Shown here one piece after another: positions 20,753 through 31,404 of a stretch of DNA of 44,085 bases (position 1 is its first letter; every line of letters starts with the position of its first letter). The translations under genes were made by a program, and so were the position numbers. Below the pieces are notes generated by a model. It did not search any database and was not told the DNA's origin. It saw only the letters and a program-made list of their open reading frames with translations. This DNA is from Mycobacteriales bacterium (GTDB lineage Bacteria > Actinomycetota > Actinomycetes > Mycobacteriales > QHCD01), in contig DASXJE010000230.1 of the NCBI GenBank assembly GCA_036497565.1, positions 1-44,085 on the forward strand, written 5' to 3'.

Positions 20753-22065
20753 CGGGTCGCCTTCCCGTCGAGCACCGTCGCGGTCCCGCGCAGGAACGTC
20801 GCCATCACCCGGCCCGGCAGCGTCATCCCGGCGTACGGCGTGTTGCGGCTGACACTGGCGAGCTCGGTCGGGTCGACCGTCGCCCGCACCTGCGGGTCGA
20901 CGAGCAGCACATTGGCCGCGGTGCCCTCCTCGAGCGGACCACCGTGGCCGTCGAGCCGGGCGATCCGGGCCGGCCGGCCGGACATGCGCTCGGCCACTCC
21001 GCGCCAGTCCAGCGCGCCGGTCTCGATCATGGTCTCGATCACGACGGACAGCGCGGTCTGCAGGCCGAGCATCCCGGGAGATGCCTCGTCCCACTCGCAG
21101 TCCTTGGCCTCCGGGGTGTGCGGCGCGTGGTCGGTCGCCACGGCGTCGATCGTCCCGTCGGCGAGGCCGGCCCGCATCGCCTCGACGTCGGCGGCGGTCC
21201 GCAGCGGCGGGTTGACCTTGAAGGCGGGGTCGTAGCTCGTCGCCAGCTGATCGGTGAGCAGCAGGTGGTGCGGCGTGACCTCGGCGGTGACCCGGGCGCC
21301 CTTGGCCTTGGCCCACCGGATGATCTCGACCGATCCCGCCGTGGAGACGTGGCAGATGTGCAGCCGGGAGCCGACGTGGGCGGCCAGCAGCGCGTCGCGG
21401 GCGATGATCGTCTCCTCGGCCACGGCCGGCCAGCCCTGCAGACCGAGGATGCCGGAGAGCTCGCCCTCGTTCATCTGGGCACCCTCGGTGAGCCGGGGCT
21501 CCTGGGCGTGCTGGGCGATGACCCCGTCGAACGCCTTGACGTATTCCAGCGCCCGGCGCATGAGCACCGCGTCGGAGACGCACTGCCCGTCGTCGGAGAA
21601 GATCCGCACCCGGGCGGCGGAGTCGGCCATCGCGCCGAGCTCGGCGAGCCGGACGCCGGCCAGCCCGATGGTGACCGCGCCCACCGGCAGGACGTCGACG
21701 AGACCGGCCTCCCGGCCGAGCCGCCACACCTGCTCGACGACGCCGGCGGTGTCGGCGACCGGTTCGGTGTTGGCCATGGCGTGTACGGCGGTGTAGCCGC
21801 CCAGCGCGGCGGCGCGGCTGCCCGTCTCGACGGTCTCGGCGTCCTCGCGGCCGGGCTCGCGGAGGTGGGTGTGCAGGTCGACCAGTCCGGGCAGTGCCAC
21901 CAGCCCGTCGGCGTCGATCCGCTGCGCGCCGGGCGCGGACAGTCCCCGGCCGACCGCAGCGATCACGCCGTCGCGCAGCAGCAGGTCGACCGGCTCCTCG
22001 CCGTAGGGCCGCACCCCGCGCAGCAGCCACTCCTGCGTCGTCGTTGTCGGCGTCGGTCCCGTCAT
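20749..22065 (-). CDS. pyrC: Dihydroorotase
   Basis: 438 residues, class I (long) dihydroorotase; cyclises carbamoyl aspartate. Zinc histidines His64 and His66 in [10 protein letters not shown], later HICHVST and PHHLLL histidines, and DHAPH near residue 315. ATG at 22065 overlaps the pyrB stop (ATGA). Amidohydrolase TIM barrel of normal length. Confidence 0.96.
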   Translation of the reverse strand: MTGPTPTTTTQEWLLRGVRPYGEEPVDLLLRDGVIAAVGRGLSAPGAQRIDADGLVALPGLVDLHTHLREPGREDAETVETGSRAAALGGYTAVHAMANTEPVADTAGVVEQVWRLGREAGLVDVLPVGAVTIGLAGVRLAELGAMADSAARVRIFSDDGQCVSDAVLMRRALEYVKAFDGVIAQHAQEPRLTEGAQMNEGELSGILGLQGWPAVAEETIIARDALLAAHVGSRLHICHVSTAGSVEIIRWAKAKGARVTAEVTPHHLLLTDQLATSYDPAFKVNPPLRTAADVEAMRAGLADGTIDAVATDHAPHTPEAKDCEWDEASPGMLGLQTALSVVIETMIETGALDWRGVAERMSGRPARIARLDGHGGPLEEGTAANVLLVDPQVRATVDPTELASVSRNTPYAGMTLPGRVMATFLRGTATVLDGKATR

Positions 22066-23009
22066 GCCGACTCGACCGTCGTACGCCCGCCGCCGAGCAG
22101 CAGGTAGAGCACCGCCATCCGCACGCTCACTCCGTTCGTCACCTGCTCCACGATGGTCGACCGCGCCGAGTCCGCGACCGCCGGGGTGATCTCCATGCCG
22201 CGGATCATCGGGCCCGGGTGCATGACGATCGCGTGGTCGGGAAGCATCGCCATCCTCCTGGCGTCGAGGCCGTAGCGGCGCGAGTACTCCCGGGCGGTGG
22301 GGAAGAAGGCGTCGTTCATCCGTTCCCGCTGCACCCGCAGCATCATCACGGCGTCGCACTTCGGTAGCACGCTGTCGAGGTCGTACGCCGTCTCACACGG
22401 CCAGGAGTCGACGGCCACCGGCAGCAGGGTCGGCGGGGCGACCAGGGTCACCTCGGCGCCCAGGGTGTGCAGCAACAGCACGTTGGAGCGGGCCACCCGG
22501 CTGTGCAGTACGTCGCCGACGACGGCGACCTGCCGACCGGTGAGGTCGCCGCGCCCGCCGCAGAGCCGACGCCGCATCGTGAACGCGTCGAGGAGGGCCT
22601 GGGTGGGGTGCTCGTGGGTGCCGTCGCCGGCGTTGATGACGTGTCCGCCGATCCAGCCGCTGGTGGCCAGCCGGTGCGGCGCGCCGGAGGCGGCGTGCCG
22701 GACGACCACGGCGTCGGCGCCCATCGCCTCCAGTGTCATCGCGGTGTCCTTGAGGCTCTCGCCCTTGGAGACGCTCGACCCCTTGGCGGAGAAGTTGATG
22801 ACATCGGCGGAGAGTCGCTTCGCCGCAGCCTCGAAGGAGATCCGGGTGCGGGTCGAATCCTCGAAGAAGAGGTTGACGACGGTCCGCCCGCGCAGGGTGG
22901 GGAGCTTCTTCACCGGACGGTCGGCGACCCGCGCCAACTCCTCGGCGGTGTCGAGGACGAGCAGCGCCGCCTCGTGGTCGAGGTCGCCGGCCGAGAGCAG
23001 GTGTTTCAT
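22062..23009 (-). CDS. pyrB: Aspartate carbamoyltransferase catalytic subunit
   Basis: 315 residues. Carbamoyl-phosphate loop FEDSTRTR (49-56), SKGES lysine loop near residue 80, and HPTQALLD ([13 protein letters not shown]). No pyrI regulatory-chain gene is adjacent, as expected outside enterobacteria. ATG at 23009 overlaps the pyrR stop (ATGA). With the following pyrC it forms the second and third steps of the pathway. Confidence 0.97.
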   Translation of the reverse strand: MKHLLSAGDLDHEAALLVLDTAEELARVADRPVKKLPTLRGRTVVNLFFEDSTRTRISFEAAAKRLSADVINFSAKGSSVSKGESLKDTAMTLEAMGADAVVVRHAASGAPHRLATSGWIGGHVINAGDGTHEHPTQALLDAFTMRRRLCGGRGDLTGRQVAVVGDVLHSRVARSNVLLLHTLGAEVTLVAPPTLLPVAVDSWPCETAYDLDSVLPKCDAVMMLRVQRERMNDAFFPTAREYSRRYGLDARRMAMLPDHAIVMHPGPMIRGMEITPAVADSARSTIVEQVTNGVSVRMAVLYLLLGGGRTTVESA

Positions 23010-23605
23010 CGCAGACCTCCCCGGTCGGGACCGCCGAGGGACACCCCGTCGACACCGTCGACCTCGGCAAGACGAACGTGCACGCTCTCGTCCACCGCGG
23101 TGGGGATGTTCTTGCCGACGTAGTCGGCCCGGATCGGCAGTTCGCGGTGACCGCGGTCGACGAGGACAGCGAGCTGCACCGCACGGGGCCGGCCGAGTTC
23201 GCCGAGCGCGTCGAGCGCGGCCCGCACGGTCCGGCCGGAGAAGAGCACGTCGTCGACGAGGACCACCAGCGTGCCGTCGACCCCGCCGGCCGGCTCGGCG
23301 GTCGGCTCCAGCGGCCGGACGCCGCGCAGCCGGAGGTCGTCGCGGTAGAGGGTGACGTCGAGCGAGCCGACCGGGACCTCGATCCCGGTGAAGGCCCGGA
23401 TGCGGGCCGCGAGCCGGCGGGCGAGCGGTGCGCCGCGGGTCGGGATGCCGACCAGGGCGGTGTCCTGCGCGCCGCTGGTCTTCTCGATGATCTGGTGGGC
23501 GATGCGATCGATCACGCGGCCCACGTCGGCCGCGTCGAGCAGATCGCGGGCCGGTGGGCCGGACGGTCGCTCTCCCGGGTGATCCGGGTGCGAGACAGGT
23601 GTCAT
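23006..23605 (-). CDS. pyrR: PyrR bifunctional pyrimidine regulator/uracil phosphoribosyltransferase
   Basis: 199 residues. PRPP-binding motif [17 protein letters not shown] (114-130) and [10 protein letters not shown]. PyrR binds UMP and a hairpin in pyr mRNA. The ATG at 23605 is chosen because it follows an excellent Shine-Dalgarno (GGAAGGAGGT, 23611-23620); the longer frame starting at 23701 would run through the regulatory hairpin and is not conserved. First gene of the pyr operon. Confidence 0.95.
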   Translation of the reverse strand: MTPVSHPDHPGERPSGPPARDLLDAADVGRVIDRIAHQIIEKTSGAQDTALVGIPTRGAPLARRLAARIRAFTGIEVPVGSLDVTLYRDDLRLRGVRPLEPTAEPAGGVDGTLVVLVDDVLFSGRTVRAALDALGELGRPRAVQLAVLVDRGHRELPIRADYVGKNIPTAVDESVHVRLAEVDGVDGVSLGGPDRGGLR

Positions 23606-23608
23606 TGC

Positions 23609-23640
23609 GGACCTCCTTCCCCGCCTCACGGGACGGGTCG
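23609..23640 (-). promoter_or_regulatory. PyrR-binding RNA hairpin next to the pyrR ribosome-binding site
   Basis: The mRNA contains GTCCCGTGAGGC (23634-23623), matching the PyrR-binding consensus ARUCCNGNGAGGYU at most fixed positions. A stem CCCG (23637-23634)/CGGG (23623-23620), a bulged U, CC/GG and a CGUGA loop form the expected shape. The strong Shine-Dalgarno begins within this hairpin's 3' side, so PyrR-UMP binding should block translation initiation, as described for mycobacterial pyrR. No terminator hairpin is visible, arguing against Bacillus-style attenuation. Confidence 0.75.
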
Positions 23641-23708
23641 TTAAAGGATGTCGACCGCTCGAACCGTAGCAGTCCGGGCCGTCATTTACCCAGTTGGCCA
23701 ATCGACCC

Positions 23709-23738
23709 TTGACCGACGGTGGTATTTCCCCGTACGGT
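23709..23738 (+). promoter_or_regulatory. Candidate sigma-A promoter for bldD
   Basis: TTGACC (23709-23714), 18 bases, TACGGT (23733-23738). A possible second -10, TACGAT (23762-23767), lacks a clear -35. An imperfect BldD-box (seven of nine fixed bases of nTnACnCWGnGTnAn) lies at 23737-23751, overlapping the start site, consistent with autorepression. The remaining part of the 212-base pyrR-bldD gap shows no gene. Confidence 0.5.
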
Positions 23739-23817
23739 CACGCTCCGTAGTCATGGGGAGATACGATGATCCAGTGGGCCGTGTGCCCACGGACGTACGC
23801 GACGGGAGCAACCGAGG

Positions 23818-24309
23818 ATGAGCAGTGAATACGCGAGGTCGCTCGGGGCGCGCCTGCGGGCCATCCGCACGCAGCAGGGGTTGTCGCTGCACGGTGTGGA
23901 GAACAAGTCCGAGGGCAGGTGGAAGGCCGTCGTCGTCGGATCCTACGAGCGCGGTGACCGTGCGGTGACCGTGCAGAAGCTGGCCGAGCTGGCGGACTTC
24001 TACGGCGTACCGGTCAGCGAGCTGCTGCCGGAGGCCCGCCAGTCCTCGGCCGCCGGGCCGTCGGAGCGGGTCGTGATCGACCTCGAGCGGCTGGGCCACC
24101 TGCCGGCCGCGCACGTGGGTCCGCTGGCACGCTATGCCGCCGCGATCCAGAGCCAGCGCGGCGACTACAACGGTCGCGTGCTGTCGATCCGCGCCGAGGA
24201 TGTGCGCTCGCTGGCGATCATCTACGACCTGTCCCCCGGCGAGCTCACCGAGCGCCTGATCGCCTGGGGTGTGCTGACCTCCGACGCCCGCGACGCCGTC
24301 GCGGAGTAG
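23818..24309 (+). CDS. bldD: Developmental master regulator BldD (c-di-GMP-responsive)
   Basis: 163 residues. N-terminal XRE helix-turn-helix with SLGARLRAIRTQQGLSLHGV and KAVVVGSYERGDRAV is nearly identical to Streptomyces BldD. The c-di-GMP signature RGD-X8-RXXD is intact: Arg114-Gly115-Asp116 and Arg125, Asp128, at the same numbering as S. coelicolor. In streptomycetes c-di-GMP dimerises BldD and represses sporulation genes. The gene faces nusB (four-base gap) and diverges from the pyr operon, a conserved neighbourhood. Whether this organism sporulates cannot be told from the window. Confidence 0.95.
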   Translation: MSSEYARSLGARLRAIRTQQGLSLHGVENKSEGRWKAVVVGSYERGDRAVTVQKLAELADFYGVPVSELLPEARQSSAAGPSERVVIDLERLGHLPAAHVGPLARYAAAIQSQRGDYNGRVLSIRAEDVRSLAIIYDLSPGELTERLIAWGVLTSDARDAVAE

Positions 24310-24313
24310 CCGG

Positions 24314-24733
24314 TCAGCCGCCGACCGGGCCGGGCTGCGGCTTGGCCCGGGCGATGCGGCCGAGCACGCCGTTGACGAAGCGCGGCGAGTCGTCGGTGGA
24401 CAGCGTCTTGGCGAGCTCCACCGCCTCGTCGATCGCGACGCCGTCGGGCACCTCGTCGCGCCACATCAGCTCATAGACCGCGAGTCGCAGCAGCGTGCGG
24501 TCGACGGCGGGCATCCGGGCCAGGCTCCAGCCTTCGGCGTAGGTCGCGATGGTCTCGTCGATGCGGTCCCGCTCGCGGACCACGCCTTCGACCAGGGTGA
24601 CCGCGTAGTCGGACACGGGCGGGTCGGCCGCGGCCACCCGTTCGGCGGTGGTGGACAGCGGGTCGGTGCCGCGCAGGTCGGACTCGTAGAGCAGGTCCAG
24701 CGCCCGCTTGCGGGCCTTACGACGGGCCGTCAT
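24314..24733 (-). CDS. nusB: Transcription antitermination factor NusB
   Basis: 139 residues, all-helical NusB fold: ARRKARKRALDLLYESDLRG at the N-terminus (RNA and NusE contact), VEGVVRERDRIDETI, and the C-terminal DRTLLRLAVYELMW, IDEAVELAK and FVNGVLGRIA segments. It acts in rRNA antitermination with NusE. ATG abuts the efp stop (TAG then ATG, no gap). Its 3' end converges on bldD with only four bases between stops. Confidence 0.95.
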   Translation of the reverse strand: MTARRKARKRALDLLYESDLRGTDPLSTTAERVAAADPPVSDYAVTLVEGVVRERDRIDETIATYAEGWSLARMPAVDRTLLRLAVYELMWRDEVPDGVAIDEAVELAKTLSTDDSPRFVNGVLGRIARAKPQPGPVGG

Positions 24734-25297
24734 CTAGCTGGACACCCTGCCGAGGTAGCGCCCGTCGCGGGTGTCGACCTTGACCTTCTCGCCGGTCCCG
24801 ACGAAGAGCGGCACCTGGATCGTCGCGCCGGTCTCGAGGGTGGCCGGTTTCGTCCCGCCGGTGGACCGGTCGCCCTGCAGGCCGGGGTCGGTCTGGGAGA
24901 TCGTGAGCTCGACGCTGGTCGGCAGCTCGACGTAGAGCGGGGTCGAGTCGTGCACCGCGATGGTGACCTCGGCGTTGTCCAGCAGGTAGTCGGCGCCGCC
25001 GGCCACGGTGTCGTCGGACACGTGCACCTGGTCGTAGGTCTCGGCGTCCATGAAGACGAAGTCGGCGCCGTCGCGGTAGAGGTAGGTCATCGACCGCTTG
25101 TCGACGGTTGCGACGTCGACGCGGACCCCGGCGTTGAAGGTCTTGTCGACCACCTTGCCGGTCAGGACGTTCTTCAGGGTCGTCCGGACGAACGCCCCGC
25201 CCTTGCCCGGCTTCACGTGCTGGAACGCGACGACGTTCCACAGCGCGCCGTCGAGATCGAGGGTCATGCCGTTCTTCAGTTCGTTCGTGGTGGCCAC
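24734..25297 (-). CDS. efp: Translation elongation factor P
   Basis: 187 residues; relieves stalling at polyproline. N-terminal KOW-like domain followed by two OB folds ending in the [21 protein letters not shown] signature. The tip loop reads KPGKGGAF with Lys32. Actinobacterial EF-P is reported to use an unmodified Lys in a PGKGP loop; here Gly replaces the last Pro. No epmA/epmB or ymfI-type modification gene is nearby. GTG start at 25297. Co-oriented with nusB and the M24 peptidase. Confidence 0.96.
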   Translation of the reverse strand: MATTNELKNGMTLDLDGALWNVVAFQHVKPGKGGAFVRTTLKNVLTGKVVDKTFNAGVRVDVATVDKRSMTYLYRDGADFVFMDAETYDQVHVSDDTVAGGADYLLDNAEVTIAVHDSTPLYVELPTSVELTISQTDPGLQGDRSTGGTKPATLETGATIQVPLFVGTGEKVKVDTRDGRYLGRVSS

Positions 25298-25310
25298 GGG
25301 GATGCGTCTC

Positions 25311-26396
25311 CTACAGGACGAGTAGGTCCTTGGTCGTCATGGTGAGCAACTCGGGTCCGGATGACCGGACGACGAGCGTGTCTTCGATGCGGACACCGCC
25401 CCGGCCCTCGAGATACACCCCGGGCTCCACGGTCACCGGCATCCGATCTTCCAGTTTACCCGTGCCGGTCGGTCCGAGGCCGGGCGCCTCGTGGATCTCC
25501 AGGCCGACACCGTGGCCGAGGCCGTGCCCGAAATGCTCGCCGTGTCCGGCCGCGGCGATGACCTCCCGGGCCGCCCGGTCGATCTCCCGCACGTCGGCCC
25601 CGATCGCCAGGGCCTCCCGCCCGACCCGCTGCGACTCGGCGACCAGGGCGTAGATCTCGCGCTGCCAGTCCGCGGGCTCGCCGAGCACCAGGGTGCGGGT
25701 CATGTCGCTGTGGTAGCCGTCGTACTCGGCGCCGAAGTCGAGCTTGACGAAGTCCCCGGCCTGCAGCGCCCGGTCGCCCGGCCGGTGGTGGGGAATCGCG
25801 GAGTTGGGGCCGCTGGCGACGATGGTCTCGAACGACGGCGCCTGCGCACCGTGGTCGAGCATCCGGCCGTCCAGGTCGCGCCCCACCGCACGCTCGGTGC
25901 GGCCGATGGCGAGGCCCCCGGCGGCCAGCAGGTCGGCCAGCGCCCGGTCGCCGATCACGCAGGCCTCCCGCAGCAGCGCGATCTCGTCCTCGTCCTTGAT
26001 CCTGCGGAGCTTCTCCACGGCGTATTTCAGGCTCACCAGGTCGACGCCGTCGGCGGCCGACGAGAGCGACCCCAGTCCGTCGACGGTCACCACGTGCGAC
26101 TCGTAACCGAGCCGGCGGGCCCCGTCGCGCGCGGCCCGCGCGGCGAGCGCCGTCCCCACGCTCCGGTCGATCAGCCGCTCGACGTCGGGCGCCTGCTGGG
26201 CGGACTGGGTGGTGTAGCGGCCGTCGGTGGCGAGCACCGCGGCGCCGTCGCGGGTCAGCAGCAGCGCGCCGTTGGATCCGGTGAAGCCGGTGAGGTAGCG
26301 GACGTTGATCAGCGAGCTGATCAGGACGGCGTCGAGGCCGTCCTCGGTGGCGGCGGCGTGCAGGCGCTCACGGCGTACCGCGTGGGAAGCAGGCAT
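25311..26396 (-). CDS. pepQ: Xaa-Pro aminopeptidase/dipeptidase, M24 family
   Basis: 361 residues. N-terminal creatinase-type domain ([19 protein letters not shown]), then the pita-bread catalytic domain with five metal ligands: Asp220 (LDFGAEY), Asp231 (DMTRTL), His295 ([14 protein letters not shown]), Glu324 (VEPGVY), Glu338 (RIEDTL). Releases residues N-terminal to proline. ATG at 26396 is the family start; the longer frame runs through a palindrome and into aroQ. It is placed directly upstream of efp, a common arrangement. The choice between aminopeptidase P and prolidase is not settled. Confidence 0.92.
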   Translation of the reverse strand: MPASHAVRRERLHAAATEDGLDAVLISSLINVRYLTGFTGSNGALLLTRDGAAVLATDGRYTTQSAQQAPDVERLIDRSVGTALAARAARDGARRLGYESHVVTVDGLGSLSSAADGVDLVSLKYAVEKLRRIKDEDEIALLREACVIGDRALADLLAAGGLAIGRTERAVGRDLDGRMLDHGAQAPSFETIVASGPNSAIPHHRPGDRALQAGDFVKLDFGAEYDGYHSDMTRTLVLGEPADWQREIYALVAESQRVGREALAIGADVREIDRAAREVIAAAGHGEHFGHGLGHGVGLEIHEAPGLGPTGTGKLEDRMPVTVEPGVYLEGRGGVRIEDTLVVRSSGPELLTMTTKDLLVL

Positions 26397-26415
26397 GCAG
26401 CGACCGTATCGCCTC

Positions 26416-26470
26416 GCCCAAAACGCACTCCTAGTGCGTTTTGGGCGACGCGCGGCTAGTGCGTTGTGGG
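26416..26470. repeat. Palindrome plus half-palindrome between aroQ and pepQ
   Basis: GCCCAAAACGCACT, centre CCT, AGTGCGTTTTGGGC (26416-26446): the longest-stemmed copy of the family. A lone right arm, AGTGCGTTGTGGG, follows at 26458-26470 just before the aroQ stop, and resembles the first palindrome of copy 1 at 3530-3542. The site is at the 3' end of the aro operon. Confidence 0.8.
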
Positions 26471-28477
<2,007 letters not shown>

Positions 28478-28478
<1 letters not shown>

Positions 28479-29656
28479 CAGCGCACCGCCAGGCTGTCGA
28501 GGTAGGCCTTCGCGTTGCGCCGGGTCTCGGCCACCGCGTCGCCGCCGAACTTCTCCATCGCTGCGTCGGCGAGCACGAGTGCGACCATCGCCTCGGCGAC
28601 GACACCGGCCGCGGGTACGGCGCACACGTCGCTGCGCTGGTTGATCGCGACGGCCGGCTCGCCGGTCGCGACGTCCACAGTGGACAGTGCGCGGGGGACG
28701 GTGGAGATCGGCTTCATCGCCGCGCGGACGCGCAGCACTTCGCCGGTCGACATCCCGCCTTCGGTGCCACCGGAGCGGCCGGTCCTGCGGCGTACGCCGT
28801 CCGGCCCCTGCTCGATCTCGTCGTGGGCCTGCGAGCCGCGGCGGCGGGCGGTCTCGAAGCCGTCGCCGACCTCGACCCCCTTGATGGCCTGGATACCCAT
28901 GAGTGCACCGGCCAGCCGGGAGTCGAGACGACGGTCCCAGTGCACGTGGCTGCCCAGGCCCGGCGGCAGACCGTGCACGACGACCTCGACGACGCCGCCG
29001 AGGGTGTCGCCCTCCTTCTTGGCAGTGTCGATCTCGGTCACCATCGCCTCGCCGGTGCCGGGGTCGAAGCAGCGCACCGGGCTCGCCTCGACGAGGTCGC
29101 GATCCGCGGGCGTCGGGACGACCCCCGCCGGTGCCGACACAGTGCCGAGGGCGATGACGTGACTTTGCACCTCGACGTCCAGGGCCTGCCGGAGCAGAGC
29201 GCGCACCACTGAGCCCAGCGCGACCCGCGCGGCGGTCTCGCGCGCACTCGCCCGTTCGAGCACCGGCCGGGCGTCGGTGAAGCCGTACTTCTGCATACCG
29301 ACCAGGTCTGCGTGCCCCGGGCGCGGCCGGGTGAGCGGCGCATTGCGGGCGAGGCCCGCGAGTTCCTCTTCGTCGACCGGGTCGGCCGCCATGACCGTTT
29401 CCCACTTGGGCCATTCGGTGTTGGCGATGCGGATGGCGACCGGTGCTCCGATCGTCCGGCCGTGGCGTACACCGCCGGTCAGCTCGACCTCGTCGCGTTC
29501 GAAGGACATCCGGGCGCCACGGCCGTAACCGCCGCGCCGCCGGGCCAATTCGTCGGCGATGTCGGCGGTCGTCACCTCGACGCCGGCCGGCAGTCCCTCC
29601 AGGACCGCGACCAGCGCCTGCCCGTGCGACTCACCCGCAGTGATCCAGCGCAGCAC
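28478..29656 (-). CDS. aroC: Chorismate synthase
   Basis: 392 residues; FMN-dependent formation of chorismate. Family signatures [26 protein letters not shown], the [14 protein letters not shown] segment, and the later [12 protein letters not shown] and [17 protein letters not shown] segments. GTG start at 29656 gives the canonical [12 protein letters not shown]-terminus. First of four overlapping aro genes; a short gap separates it from the prepilin peptidase. Confidence 0.97.
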
Positions 29657-29687
29657 GGCCGCAAGTCTTTCATGCAGGGCGCTGCGC

Positions 29688-30389
29688 TCACCCGGCGACG
29701 CCCGAGACGTAGGCGTCGACGATCGGCCCGCCGGAGACCACGGCGACCAGCGCGCCGAGGAGCAGCGCCGGGCCGAAGGCGAAATCGGTCCGCCAGCCGG
29801 CGAGGCGCCGGATCAGCAGCACGACGGCGACCGCCGCGCCCACGACGAATCCGGCCACGAGGCCCAGCAGCACTGTGTCCCAGCCGATCCACCCGAGGTA
29901 GAGCCCCAGGACGCCGGCCAGTTTGGTGTCGCCGAAGCCGACCCCGCCGAGGAACGCCAGCACGAAGAACGCGGCGAACACCGCCGTCATCGCCAGCAGC
30001 GCACGCAGGTAGCGGGCACCGTCGCCGTCGGTGGCCGCAGCGACGCCGAGCAGGACGAGGCCCACGCCGTACGTCGGGAGCGTCAGCACGTCCGGGAGCC
30101 GGTGGTGGTCCAGGTCGATGACGGCAAGAGCGACACCGGCCACGCCCAGCCAGAGGTAGGCCGGCAGGGCGGGTTGCGGGCCGAGCGCGCCGGCCAGCAG
30201 GCCGAGGACGACGGCGGCCACGGCGGTGATCAGCACCCGGCGCCGACGGCCGGCCGGGTCGGCCCGCCACCAGCCGGTCGACCACACCGGGACGTCGGCC
30301 GGCACCTGCAGCGCCAGCCGGCCGACGAGCGGCCCGGCGAGCAGCCCGAGGGCGGCGCCGGACAGACCGGAGAGGACGTGCATGGACAT
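29688..30389 (-). CDS. Prepilin peptidase (A24), lacking the N-terminal methylase domain
   Basis: 233 residues, mostly membrane helices. The two catalytic aspartates are in [10 protein letters not shown] (92-100) and GFGDTK (151-156). The N-terminal zinc-cysteine methyltransferase region of PilD-type enzymes is absent, as in many actinobacterial TadV/PppA-like peptidases. It would process Tad/Flp or type IV pilins, but no pilin or secretion genes occur here. ATG at 30389 or 30383 is possible. This gene near aroC is common in actinobacteria. Confidence 0.85.
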   Translation of the reverse strand: MSMHVLSGLSGAALGLLAGPLVGRLALQVPADVPVWSTGWWRADPAGRRRRVLITAVAAVVLGLLAGALGPQPALPAYLWLGVAGVALAVIDLDHHRLPDVLTLPTYGVGLVLLGVAAATDGDGARYLRALLAMTAVFAAFFVLAFLGGVGFGDTKLAGVLGLYLGWIGWDTVLLGLVAGFVVGAAVAVVLLIRRLAGWRTDFAFGPALLLGALVAVVSGGPIVDAYVSGVAG

Positions 30390-30403
30390 GGCCGACTAGG
30401 TCG

Positions 30404-30697
30404 TCACGCCCGCCACACGGCGTTGTATTCGTCGTGCCAGTCGTAGGCGACCGACAGCGCCGTCAACGTCGGGCACGGCCACGGGAAGGCGGAGTCGCAG
30501 GTCAGGCAGCTGCCGGTGGGCCCGACGGCGCGGTGCAGGTTGACGACGCGTCGCTTGGCTTCGCAGTCGCGCAGCAGGCGGCCCGGGTCGACCGGCCCGG
30601 TTTTGCCCGTGAAGTCGCCGGCCGTCTGCATCGACATCCAGTAGGCCTCTTCGTCCTCGGCGATCCGGGCGAGCAGCCACTCAGCTGGGTCAGCCAT
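30404..30697 (-). CDS. DUF6221-family small protein
   Basis: 97 residues, soluble. Begins MADPAEWLLARIAEDEE, contains CEAKRRVVNLHR and a CLTC pair followed by PWPCPTLTALSVAYDWHDEYNAVW; these match the DUF6221 proteins frequent in actinomycetes. The CxxC plus a further Cys could bind a metal, but function is unknown. ATG at 30697 has GGAG five bases upstream; the ATG 12 bases earlier sits too close to its own ribosome site. Gene count in a genome is often high, suggesting family expansion. Confidence 0.8.
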   Translation of the reverse strand: MADPAEWLLARIAEDEEAYWMSMQTAGDFTGKTGPVDPGRLLRDCEAKRRVVNLHRAVGPTGSCLTCDSAFPWPCPTLTALSVAYDWHDEYNAVWRA

Positions 30698-30800
30698 GAC
30701 ACTCCACATCTCCTGCGATCCGATACCCCCCTCTCTCTCCGGGCATCGGCCGAAAACTACGGCGCGTCACGCGGACGGCTGATCCAACCACGACCCTCGG

Positions 30801-31364
30801 TCAGGTGACGGGGTGGGTCTTGCGCAGCACCTCGAGGAATGCGCGCATCCACGCAGGGTGATCGGGCCATGCGCGACCGGTGACGAGCTGGCCGTCGACG
30901 ACCGCCTCGCCGTCGACGAATTCGCCACCTGCGGCCTGCACATCGAGCTCCAGCGCCGGGTAGGCCGCCGAGCGCCGGCCGGTGAGCTTTCCCGCGGCCG
31001 CCAGCAGCAGCGGGCCGTGGCAGAGGGCCGCCACCGGGGCGTCCTCGTCGAGGAAATGGCGGACGATGCGCCGCGCGTCGGCGTCGTTGCGGATGTACTC
31101 CGGAGCGCGGCCGCCGGGGATCACGGCGGCGACGTAGTCGGCCGGGCGTACGTCGGCGAACGCGAGGTCGGCCGGCCAGGTGTAGCCCGGTTTCTCGGTA
31201 TAGGTGTCGAATCCGTCGACGAAGTCGTGCACGACGAACTGCAGTTTCTTCTTCTCCGGCGCGGCGATGTCGACCTCGTAGCCCTCCTCCAGCAGCCGCT
31301 GGTAGGGATACATCACCTCCAACGACTCAGCCGCGTCACCGGTGAGCAGCAGTACCTTCGGCAT
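30801..31364 (-). CDS. DJ-1/PfpI family protein
   Basis: 187 residues of the class I glutamine-amidotransferase-like DJ-1/PfpI superfamily. The nucleophile elbow is AALCHGPLLL with Cys115; GGRAPEYIR (84-93) and the HPAWM C-terminal region fit the family. Members act as glyoxalases, deglycase-like or chaperone proteins, or proteases; the exact activity is not assignable. It starts 40 bases after the selenium-binding protein gene, so the two are probably co-transcribed. SD-like GGGAGG lies a few bases before the ATG. Confidence 0.88.
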   Translation of the reverse strand: MPKVLLLTGDAAESLEVMYPYQRLLEEGYEVDIAAPEKKKLQFVVHDFVDGFDTYTEKPGYTWPADLAFADVRPADYVAAVIPGGRAPEYIRNDADARRIVRHFLDEDAPVAALCHGPLLLAAAGKLTGRRSAAYPALELDVQAAGGEFVDGEAVVDGQLVTGRAWPDHPAWMRAFLEVLRKTHPVT

Positions 31365-31404
31365 GTCGACCTCCCGCTGTCGTTCGTTCTCTTCTTCCGC
31401 CGCG

